From Pseudomonadota bacterium (GTDB lineage Bacteria > Pseudomonadota > Gammaproteobacteria > Burkholderiales > Burkholderiaceae_C): a stretch of DNA of 5,863 nucleotides. A program made the position numbers and the translations under genes. The stretch's first letter is position 1, and every line of letters starts with the position of its first letter. The DNA lies in NCBI GenBank assembly GCA_023387335.1, contig JAEWIF010000069.1, positions 1-5,863 on the forward strand, written 5' to 3'. The notes under the pieces were generated by a model. The model saw nothing but the letters and a program-made list of their open reading frames with translations, had not been told where the DNA came from and ran no database searches. Below, piece after piece: positions 1 to 4,513 of the stretch.

Positions 1-1
1 C

Positions 2-97
2 GATTACATCGAGCGCTTCTACAACCTGGCCCGGCGGCACTCGACCTTGGGCTACCTCAGCCCCGTCGAGTTCGAAAACCGAACCCAATTAGCTTAG
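2..97 (+). CDS. IS3-family transposase (OrfB), C-terminal fragment
   Basis: Thirty-one codons and a TAG stop are visible, open at the left edge. The peptide contains DYIERFYNLARRHSTLGYLS then PVEFE, the conserved C-terminal tail of IS3-family OrfB DDE transposases (rve integrase-core domain). The conserved pattern is IxxFYNxxRxHSxLGYxSPxxFE. The catalytic DDE residues would be upstream of the window. The protein cuts and joins the ends of its own IS. Whether the full gene is intact cannot be judged here. Confidence 0.85.
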   Translation, partial: DYIERFYNLARRHSTLGYLSPVEFENRTQLA

Positions 98-102
98 GAC
101 GG

Positions 103-127
103 TGTCCAACAAACCGGCAGCAGGCCA
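103..127 (+). repeat. IS3-family right terminal inverted repeat (IRR)
   Basis: This 25-bp terminus follows the transposase stop at the expected short distance and ends in CA, as IS3-family right ends do. The matching left repeat is outside the window, so pairing was not checked directly. Confidence 0.65.
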
Positions 128-338
128 ATCGTAGGCTCGCCCAACGGGCTTCGAGCTTGGCAATTTCCTCAGCGTACCGCCGCTTCGCCTCGTTAGGGTC
201 GCGGGTTCTGAGGCTGAAGTACTCCATCGTCCGGCCAGCCAGCTCGGCTACATCCTTTGGCACACGCTTGCGCAGCCAAAAAATTCCGGTCTTCGGATGA
301 GGATGGGGACGGGACATCGCGAGAACCATGTGCATCAC
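128..338 (-). pseudogene. Tyrosine recombinase/integrase, N-terminal remnant truncated by IS3
   Basis: The minus-strand frame encodes an N-terminus containing GIFWLRKRVPKDVAEL, then SLRTRDPNEAKRR and EARWASLR. This resembles the DUF6538-type SAM-like arm-binding N-terminus of phage and island integrases. The core-binding and catalytic domains (R...HxxR...Y) are missing because the IS3 end joins at 127/128 inside the codon after ASLR, leaving about 62-70 residues. Possible starts are GTG at 338, ATG at 335, ATG at 329 and ATG at 317. None has a strong Shine-Dalgarno, and the family-like sequence begins near the 317 ATG (MSRPHPHPKTG). The product cannot catalyse recombination. The rest of the gene may lie on the far side of the IS, outside the window. 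Confidence 0.75.
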
Positions 339-351
339 CCGTGTGCATCAC
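329..351. repeat. Tandem 10-bp repeat TGTGCATCAC over the integrase start
   Basis: TGTGCATCAC occurs at 329-338 and again at 342-351, one copy every 13 bp. The first copy overlaps the possible GTG/ATG starts of the integrase. Repeats at this place could be a regulator or arm-type binding site, or simply a small local duplication. No function is demonstrated. Confidence 0.4.
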
Positions 352-415
352 TCGGGCGACCCTAACCACATGATCTGGCTGAACTTACCGAAACATCAAC
401 CGCTTAGCAGGCTGA

Positions 416-434
416 TGGTGCCCAGGAAAGGACT
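416..434 (-). other. Candidate attachment-site core: 3' end of a tRNA (positions 58-76)
   Basis: On the minus strand the 19 nt read AGTCCTTTCCTGGGCACCA. They parse exactly as tRNA positions 58-76: invariant A58, two loop bases, C61 starting a T-stem 3' strand (CCTTT), a 7-nt acceptor 3' strand (CCTGGGC), discriminator A and CCA. The match stops at position 57, where the expected purine and TTC are not found, so this is a tRNA 3' remnant and not a gene. It lies 78 bp upstream of the integrase start in the tRNA-3'-end-to-int orientation typical of tyrosine-recombinase islands that use tRNA 3' ends as attB. The isoacceptor is not identified, and no second copy is present in the window. Confidence 0.55.
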
Positions 435-913
435 AGCCACCCCGGAGATCAAAACCCTGCAAAATCAATTGCTTGTTGCTGCCCTATTGCGCCGCTTTGT
501 ACCAAAACCTTGTGCCAGTTTCCATCCATTTCTGCGACGTGGATTTGCTTTCTCGCACGCACGTCATCGAGCGACACCGGCAAGCACGCCACGCCCCTTA
601 CGGGCACCGGCCTCCACCGCTATCCAGGCGGCATGGGGATCACCGGATCAAAACGCCGAAGGGCATCGGCAGCAAGTGTGGTCCGGTACGCCGGGCCACT
701 CAGGAGTGAGGACCGGGTAGCCCCGAACCTCCAGACGACCGCCTGCTCCAGGGGTACGGAGAGCAAGCATCCGTCCGCGTTGGCCGCTCGGTGAGCGGGA
801 AGCGGTGAGTAAAGGCCGACAGCCCAACCCCGGCCTGCCTGTCACAAGGTTTCACCTCCGGCCCCAGCTCCGACGGCCTCCATTCCGGGAGATCTGCGCG
901 AGCACCTGCTTCT
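435..913. other. Intergenic stretch without a convincing gene
   Basis: Nothing is recognisable on either strand. The best coding candidate is a plus-strand frame from a TTG at 473 to a TGA at 707-709 (78 codons). Its latter part has better third-position GC than the other frame I compared and a very basic peptide (HVIERHRQARHAPYGHRPPP), but it has no ribosome-binding site and no family I know. It may be a decayed gene remnant. Short inverted repeats occur at 784-789/793-798 (CCGCTC/GAGCGG) and 813-818/831-836 (AGGCCG/CGGCCT). These are near what is expected by chance in GC-rich DNA. Confidence 0.5.
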
Positions 914-993
914 GCCGGTCACCGGCGAAGCTGTGCCCTTTGGGCACAACAGCCCACTCGGGCCTCCCCCTCCGGGGGGCAAGAGATACTCAG

Positions 994-1017
994 TGATCTC
1001 TCCATCAAGAGAGATCA
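994..1017. repeat. Perfect 9-bp inverted repeat, 6-nt loop
   Basis: TGATCTCTC at 994-1002 pairs perfectly with GAGAGATCA at 1009-1017 around the loop CATCAA. No T-run follows on either strand, so a simple Rho-independent terminator is unlikely. Confidence 0.75.
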
Positions 1018-1023
1018 GCGCCA

Positions 1024-1064
1024 GCTACCACGGGTTAGCAACCAGCCGGCTAGCCCGTGGTAGC
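1024..1064. repeat. Large hairpin: 16-bp stem, 9-nt loop
   Basis: GCTACCACGGGTTAGC (1024-1039) pairs with GCTAGCCCGTGGTAGC (1049-1064): 15 Watson-Crick pairs and one T-G pair, with loop AACCAGCCG. The sequences flanking the stem do not continue the symmetry and no T-run follows. It is the strongest secondary structure in the window and lies 6 bp from the preceding 9-bp hairpin. Confidence 0.85.
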
Positions 1065-1112
1065 GCAGTCCCTGCCCCTCCCGTCAAGCCTTTCATCTGT
1101 CATGATAATTTG

Positions 1113-1141
1113 CCGACCCACTCCGTTTCTTCGTGGGCCGG
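1113..1141 (-). terminator. Possible transcription terminator downstream of the HUH gene
   Basis: CCGaCCCAC (1113-1121) pairs with GTGGGcCGG (1133-1141), 8 pairs with one internal mismatch and an 11-nt loop. It lies 34 bp past the minus-strand stop codon. Read on that strand the tail is CAAATTATC, AT-rich but not a true U-tract, so this is a weak terminator call. The direct repeat CTCCGTTT (1121-1128 and 1142-1149) overlaps the same place. Confidence 0.35.
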
Positions 1142-1157
1142 CTCCGTTTGAGAACGA

Positions 1158-1171
1158 GACGCGATCGCGTC
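1158..1171. repeat. Perfect 14-bp palindrome GACGCGATCGCGTC
   Basis: The palindrome sits 3 bp beyond the TGA of the HUH gene. It contains the GCGATCGC octamer and a GATC site. With no loop it is more likely a dimeric protein-binding or methylation site than a terminator stem. One such palindrome could also arise by chance. Confidence 0.5.
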
Positions 1172-1174
1172 CGC

Positions 1175-2374
1175 TCAGATGACGAGCGTCGTCTGCAGCT
1201 CCTGCTCCAGACGCTCATGCTCGGCCCGTGCAGCCGCTTCCCGTTCCGGCCTGGTCCACTCGTCCCAGGCTTCCAGATACTCCGTCGAGAACAGTACGTG
1301 CGGGTCAGTTTCGCCGCACGCCAGCGCCGAGGGCGTGATCCCATAGCGCTCCCGCAACATCGCCACGTTCTTCCGGTCAATGTTCCGGCTGACCCCAAAC
1401 CGCTTCGTAGCCACCATTCCTTGATTACGCAGCTTCACCCGCGCCGCATGCTGCACCGGCATCGGCACCCGGGCCCGCTCCGGATCAATCAACCGCCGCT
1501 CCTTCGGCGCCACCATCCCTTTCATCATGTACTGAAACAATCGCCACTGCGCGGTCACGTCGCGATCATGCCGATGGAGGATCCGCACCGCCCGCGTGCC
1601 GAGGCGCCAATGCACGCTCCGGCCCGAGATCGTCTCCACGGCCAACTCCACCTGCTTCCTCAGCCAGGGCTTCCGAGCCTTCGGCATCACCATCAGGATA
1701 TGGCTGTGCAGGCCGTGCCGCCGCCCGTTCTCAATGACCCACACGAGGGCGAACGGGATTCGCTGCGCGCTGCATGCCTTCCGCAACAGCTCCAGATACC
1801 GCCCGTGCGCCTCTGCCACCTCGTCCGGCTCGGTGATGCCGACCCGCGACCACGTGATCGACAGGAAGGTGTTCAGCACGCCGCCGAAGCAGTTCGCCAG
1901 CGCAATCGCTTCATAGCCTTGCCGGAACTGCTTCGTTGACAGCGCCTGCGTCAGGCCCCAGCTGCCAAGAGCGCGACTGTTCTCCTGCGGGTTTCGTCCG
2001 AAAACCGCCTGGTGCCGCACTACTTCCGCTTCATCGTCATGAGCACCGACCCAGTTCCGGCGGCCGATGTCCTTCGGCTCCAGCCCGTGCTCGCGCAAGA
2101 ACCGTAGCTTCTCACCCAGTCCTTCGATCCCGGCGTAGAACTCCAGCACCGGATCTAGCTCGATCGTTTCGGCCTCCACAACTGCCGAAGGGCTCCGCTT
2201 CCTTCGCTGCGCCTCGCGTGCCAGCTTCAGCTTCGTCGTCTCAGCCCATGCGGCCTCTATAGGCCGTGCGGCTTCTCTTCGCGCCTGCATCTCCGCCCAC
2301 GACGGGATATAGATGCCCGCCACGTAGCAACCCTGCCGTTCCATGATCTGTCGCTCCGTAGGGCGCCCTCGCAC
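1175..2374 (-). CDS. HUH-motif protein, putative rolling-circle replication initiator or ssDNA endonuclease
   Basis: The frame encodes 399 residues from the GTG at 2374. Three motifs occur in the order and spacing of HUH endonucleases: a motif-1-like strand LNTFLSITWSR (167-177), an HxH metal-binding motif GLHSHILMVMP with His223 and His225, and a Tyr-Lys motif FQYMMKGM with Tyr282 and Lys285 (YxxK, as in single-tyrosine Reps). Such enzymes nick one DNA strand through a 5'-phosphotyrosine to start rolling-circle replication, transfer or transposition. No helicase domain and no second catalytic Tyr are evident. A basic segment follows (KRFGVSRNIDRKN, 324-336), and both ends are charged and helical (about 30-65 and 370-395). 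The start is uncertain: ATG at 2344 has GGAG 9 nt upstream (2354-2357), while the GTG at 2374 lies inside a hairpin loop. The gene follows the XRE gene on the same strand after 76 bp, and strong hairpins lie beyond its stop. HUH assignment is by motif reading only. Confidence 0.7.
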   Translation of the reverse strand: MRGRPTERQIMERQGCYVAGIYIPSWAEMQARREAARPIEAAWAETTKLKLAREAQRRKRSPSAVVEAETIELDPVLEFYAGIEGLGEKLRFLREHGLEPKDIGRRNWVGAHDDEAEVVRHQAVFGRNPQENSRALGSWGLTQALSTKQFRQGYEAIALANCFGGVLNTFLSITWSRVGITEPDEVAEAHGRYLELLRKACSAQRIPFALVWVIENGRRHGLHSHILMVMPKARKPWLRKQVELAVETISGRSVHWRLGTRAVRILHRHDRDVTAQWRLFQYMMKGMVAPKERRLIDPERARVPMPVQHAARVKLRNQGMVATKRFGVSRNIDRKNVAMLRERYGITPSALACGETDPHVLFSTEYLEAWDEWTRPEREAAARAEHERLEQELQTTLVI

Positions 2375-2389
2375 ACGCGAGGCCCCTAC
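2358..2389 (-). promoter_or_regulatory. Hairpin over the 5' end of the HUH gene
   Basis: The outer arms GTAGGG (2358-2363) and CCCTAC (2384-2389) and the inner arms CCTCGC (2367-2372) and GCGAGG (2377-2382) form a 12-bp stem with a small internal loop and a 4-nt apex. It contains the upstream GTG start in its apex and that start's AGGGG (2383-2387) in its paired arm. It ends immediately before the GGAG serving the ATG at 2344. It could favour that ATG, control translation, or be a nick/binding site for the encoded protein. Confidence 0.5.
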
Positions 2390-2450
2390 AGGAGGCGGAA
2401 TATGCGCTGTTGAACACTTCGAGCTGGCCGGCGGAGCGTTTCGTACTTCG

Positions 2451-2714
2451 TCAGCCCTTCCGCCGGCCGCCCCGTAGCGGCTGCGGCGGCTCGGCTCCTT
2501 CTAGCGGCTGCAAGAATAATTCACCCAAGGGCACCGCCAATGCCGCCGCAACCTTATCGATCGTATCGATGGAGGGATTCTCGACCTCCCTCTCCATCCC
2601 GCCGAGGAAAGCCCGGTCAATCTGGGCGTCCGCAGCCAGCCGCTCCTGACTGACGCCGGCAGCGACGCGTATGCGCCGCAGATTCCAAGCCAGAAGCGCG
2701 CGTCCCTTCATCAT
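2451..2714 (-). CDS. XRE-family helix-turn-helix repressor
   Basis: This small protein of 87 residues is mostly one Cro/C1-type HTH domain (about 10-68). RRIRVAAGVSQERLAADA gives helices 1-2, DRAFLGGMEREVENPS gives the recognition helix and following turn, and IDTIDKVAAALAVPLGELF gives the C-terminal helices. These spacings are characteristic of HTH_3 (XRE) repressors of phages and plasmids. A short Pro/Gly/Arg tail follows (PPQPLRGGRRKG). Two adjacent ATG codons (2714, 2711) could start it, with no strong Shine-Dalgarno, consistent with low expression. It probably acts as a dimer on the adjacent divergent region (2715-2838), controlling itself, the HUH gene 76 bp downstream and perhaps the plus-strand cargo genes. 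No C-terminal protease or toxin domain is present. Confidence 0.88.
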   Translation of the reverse strand: MMKGRALLAWNLRRIRVAAGVSQERLAADAQIDRAFLGGMEREVENPSIDTIDKVAAALAVPLGELFLQPLEGAEPPQPLRGGRRKG

Positions 2715-2838
2715 CCGGGGACGGCAACATCCTGATGCCTATCTAACCACTGGCTATAGGCAACATTAATGGCTAAGCTCGGGCAACTTCGCCACGGCCC
2801 AGAAGAATCTCAGGCTGACGCGAAACCAGGGGAGCACC
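2715..2838. promoter_or_regulatory. Divergent intergenic control region with operator-like repeats
   Basis: This 124-bp region separates the minus-strand XRE gene from the plus-strand membrane-protein gene and must hold promoters for both. GGCAACAT occurs twice in direct orientation (2723-2730, 2759-2766). TGCCTAT (2736-2742) and ATAGGCA (2756-2762) form a 7-bp inverted repeat with a 13-bp gap. GGCTA also recurs (2753-2757, 2771-2775). The core around 2736-2775 is AT-richer than its surroundings. These words are plausible XRE operators. No -35/-10 pair was good enough to call. Confidence 0.5.
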
Positions 2839-3372
2839 ATGTCCGACATGACCCAGCCAAGCCTGATCAGCCGACTCAAGGCCCGCTATGAGCGCAATGC
2901 CGCGAGTCCGGATGGTGCCCGCACGCGGAAGGCCGCGATGATCGGCACCGTCATCGGTCTCGCTTTGCTCGGCAGCTACCGTCTCTGGCACCGATCCAAC
3001 AGCGAGCCCGCAGTGATCACTACGGCTCACGCCGAACCAGGGCTCGTGCAAGGCAAGCTGCCAGCCTGCGACTCGCCTTTCGCGCAGAACCTGCTCAAGC
3101 AGGCGGTCGAAACCAACCCGTCACCCATTCTCGGGCCGGTCAAGGTACACAAAGTCGGTGTGATCGCAGACTACATGGCGCTCGTCATCCAGCAGGCCAA
3201 TGATACTTCGAAGCCGCATATCACGTCAGACTACTTCGCCGAGACGCAGAACATGCGCAGGTGCATGGCACAGCTGTTCACCTCACGCGGCCGGCACGCC
3301 TATAACTTCACCATGACTTTCCCGACCGAAAGCAAGGACGAGGTTTACCTCCAGGCCGAACTGGGGGAGTGA
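2839..3372 (+). CDS. Membrane-anchored hypothetical protein with two periplasmic cysteines
   Basis: The protein has 177 residues and a well-placed Shine-Dalgarno (GGGGAG, 4 nt before the ATG). A basic N-terminal segment (LKARYERN to RTRKA, 13-33) precedes one hydrophobic helix (about 33-49, AAMIGTVIGLALLGSYRLW), so by the positive-inside rule the rest should be periplasmic. The exported part contains exactly two cysteines, Cys77 (PACDSPFAQ) and Cys142 (MRRCMAQLF), probably a disulfide. It ends in a strand-rich segment, HAYNFTMTFPTESKDEVYLQ, giving a small alpha+beta domain. I do not recognise a named family. Small single-pass proteins of this pattern occur on alphaproteobacterial plasmids and islands, but that is an impression. 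It is transcribed divergently from the XRE repressor and probably with the next gene 87 bp downstream. Confidence 0.75.
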   Translation: MSDMTQPSLISRLKARYERNAASPDGARTRKAAMIGTVIGLALLGSYRLWHRSNSEPAVITTAHAEPGLVQGKLPACDSPFAQNLLKQAVETNPSPILGPVKVHKVGVIADYMALVIQQANDTSKPHITSDYFAETQNMRRCMAQLFTSRGRHAYNFTMTFPTESKDEVYLQAELGE

Positions 3373-3459
3373 GCGTCATTGAGGCAGCCCTACCGTCAGG
3401 TAGCAAGAACGCTGGATTAGCTGTGAACCTTCGTTTCTTCTCCGGACAAAACGAGGGAC

Positions 3460-4122
3460 ATGAACAACAGCCTCGATTCCGAAGCGACCGCTGCCGCCGC
3501 GCAAGCTGCCCGTTCACCGACGCGACGGCGTCTGCTCGCCTTCATGGCTACGCTGCAGGCGCTCACGGCCGCAGCCACGACCACTTCGGCACCCGCTCAC
3601 TCGCAACTCGCTGTTAATAGCCCTGCGCTGGCCTCCATCTCCGACCTCTTCGTTGCCTTCGAGGCACTGCTCACCAAACACGAGGCAGCGCTCTGGCGCT
3701 GCGACCGTCTCGAAGCTTGGCTTCTCGCGGAACTCGACTACCCGCGGGTTCAGCTCCCTACGCCTGCCGGCATCCCCAGCCGTCACGCTGCCGATGCCGT
3801 CACCATCGCGCAGCACGTCCCGCCGGGCCGCCGCCGGTACCGCCTGCAGCAAATTCTGCTTCGGCGGCAGCAAGCCTGGATCCGCGGTGCCCGTGCCTGC
3901 GGGCTGACGAAGGCGCAGGAACAGGAGGCTGCTCTTGATACTGCCGTTCGTGACGCCGCCGCGACGCTCATCGCGGCCCCGGCCTGGACCGTCGGCAGCA
4001 TCCGCACGAAGCTTCTCGTCCTCCTTGCCGTGCAGCAACCCGGCGAAGCCTTCCGCGGCAGCTCGCCCTGGCGTGAGCTGCGACTTCTGCTTGCCGACCT
4101 CGACACCCTCGCTGAGCCCTAA
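3460..4122 (+). CDS. Hypothetical protein with Tat-like signal sequence
   Basis: The protein has 220 residues with a Shine-Dalgarno-like GAGGGA just before the ATG. The N-terminus has a polar 20-residue region, then PTRRRLLAF (20-28) resembling the twin-arginine motif, a moderately hydrophobic stretch (LLAFMATLQALTAAATTT) and an AxA-type site, SAPAHS (A44-P-A46). This suggests Tat export with cleavage near residue 46. The mature part is helical and Arg/Ala-rich, with LFVAFEALLTKHEAALWRC (63-81), RRYRLQQILLRRQQAWI (125-141) and a C-terminal SPWRELRLLLADLDTL (202-217). I know of no functional domain for it. The hydrophobic stretch is short and Ala/Thr-rich, so a cytoplasmic protein with a basic N-terminus is possible. 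It is probably in one transcription unit with the upstream membrane protein. Confidence 0.72.
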   Translation: MNNSLDSEATAAAAQAARSPTRRRLLAFMATLQALTAAATTTSAPAHSQLAVNSPALASISDLFVAFEALLTKHEAALWRCDRLEAWLLAELDYPRVQLPTPAGIPSRHAADAVTIAQHVPPGRRRYRLQQILLRRQQAWIRGARACGLTKAQEQEAALDTAVRDAAATLIAAPAWTVGSIRTKLLVLLAVQQPGEAFRGSSPWRELRLLLADLDTLAEP

Positions 4123-4223
4123 TGCCTCAGGTTACCCTCCGCCGCCAACCCGTGGGCCAAACGCTCCACCATGAGCACGAGAAGCGGCGCCGGACCGGTC
4201 TCAGCGAGCTGGTTTTCGGCGTA

Positions 4224-4235
4224 TATTCGCGAATA
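4224..4235. repeat. Perfect 12-bp palindrome TATTCGCGAATA
   Basis: The site is self-complementary over all 12 bases inside a GC-rich region and lies in a local AT-richer patch (GGTTTTCGGCGTATATTCGC leads into it). It is shaped like a dimeric regulator or partition-protein site. One palindrome of this length is roughly expected by chance in a window this size, so the call is tentative. Confidence 0.35.
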
Positions 4236-4294
4236 CCCCCTGCGATAGCGCTCCCCCTGACGCCGGCCAGCCGCCCCCGCCATTCCCGCCCCCT

Positions 4295-4318
4295 CCGGAC
4301 AGCCCTCCAGCTGTCCGG
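4295..4318 (+). terminator. 9-bp stem hairpin, possible terminator
   Basis: CCGGACAGC (4295-4303) pairs perfectly with GCTGTCCGG (4310-4318) around CCTCCA. It lies 173 bp after the stop of the Tat-like gene and has no T-run, so it would be an atypical (Rho-assisted or processing) structure if it terminates transcription. Confidence 0.3.
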
Positions 4319-4407
4319 CTCCACGGCACGCCCCGTCACCAACCCGCTGCTGCCGAACTACCGCACTCCCGCAGCTCGCCCCTATCCCCGTGTGCCTCCA
4401 CATACAG

Positions 4408-4427
4408 GCTACGCTACGCTGCGCTCG
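4408..4427 (+). repeat. Short tandem 5-mer run (GCTAC GCTAC GCTGC GCTCG)
   Basis: Four consecutive 5-bp units, the first two identical and the next two each differing at one or two positions. No reading frame accompanies it. It is too short to call iterons. Confidence 0.4.
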
Positions 4428-4513
4428 CCGAACGCCGGATCAGCAGGATGTAACCCAGACTTCCTCACCCGCAGTTGATCTAGGAAACCCCAGACCGCGC
4501 CCACTGTTGATTC

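Larger units (their letters stand above)
1..127 (+). mobile_element. IS3-family insertion sequence, right end (partial)
   Basis: The element runs in from the left edge. It is recognised by the transposase C-terminus (2-97) followed 5 bp later by a terminal sequence at 103-127 that starts TGTCCAACAAACCGG and ends GGCCA. Read in reverse this begins TGGCC...CCGGTTTGTTGGACA, the usual look of IS3-family terminal inverted repeats. The boundary at 127 is supported independently because the minus-strand integrase reading frame stays recognisable up to that point and then becomes meaningless. The left end and the target-site duplication lie outside the window. Confidence 0.8.
914..1064. other. Array of five consecutive hairpins, candidate replication/nicking origin
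   Basis: Five inverted repeats follow one another in about 150 bp: 914-926 (GCCGGT-c-ACCGGC), 932-948 (TGTGCCC-ttt-GGGCACA), 966-979 (CCCCC-tcc-GGGGG), 994-1017 (TGATCTCTC, 6-nt loop, GAGAGATCA) and 1024-1064 (16-bp stem). The last two are well beyond chance. No reading frame is preserved here. The array sits 110 bp past the 3' end of an HUH-type protein gene. Enzymes of that class nick DNA at hairpin-forming sites, so an origin or transposon-end function is the main hypothesis. Transcription termination or a structured RNA are alternatives. Confidence 0.5.
4123..4513. other. Intergenic region with palindromes, no convincing gene
   Basis: This 391-bp gap is open in several frames on both strands, but the peptides are Pro/Arg/Ser-rich, lack recognisable domains and have no credible ribosome sites. 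One frame begins TAATG directly at the preceding stop but becomes low-complexity. Structure is present: a 12-bp perfect palindrome TATTCGCGAATA (4224-4235) in an AT-richer patch, a 9-bp stem hairpin (4295-4318), and a fourfold 5-mer run (4408-4427). Possible roles are a terminator for the upstream operon, a regulator site, or decayed sequence. Confidence 0.5.

Noticed and set aside
416..510. Complete tRNA gene
   Set aside because: Only tRNA positions 58-76 match. The T-loop breaks at position 57 and no T-stem 5' strand, anticodon arm or D arm follows.
1133..1939. 268-codon plus-strand open frame
   Set aside because: Fully antisense to the HUH-motif gene. The peptide is His/Pro/Leu/Arg-rich low complexity, typical of a mirror frame in GC-rich DNA, with no ribosome site.
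2390..2404. Perfect AGGAGG followed by ATG on the plus strand
   Set aside because: The ATG opens only a three-codon frame, and the longer TTG frame at 2410 is antisense to the XRE gene.
3390..3403. CTACC-gtca-GGTAG hairpin between the two cargo genes
   Set aside because: A 5-bp stem without a T-run is within chance expectation in this composition.
3514..4038. 174-codon minus-strand open frame
   Set aside because: Antisense to the Tat-like gene, Gly/Arg-rich, no domain.
914..4122. Filamentous phage (inovirus) prophage hypothesis
   Set aside because: The hairpin bundle and a Rep-like gene fit loosely, but there is no Zot/pI ATPase, coat-protein or assembly gene in the window.
4119..4478. Overlapping open frames on both strands after the Tat-like gene (one starting at TAATG)
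   Set aside because: Neither has a domain or an SD, and the plus-strand one is Pro/Arg/Ser low complexity. TAATG coupling alone is not enough.
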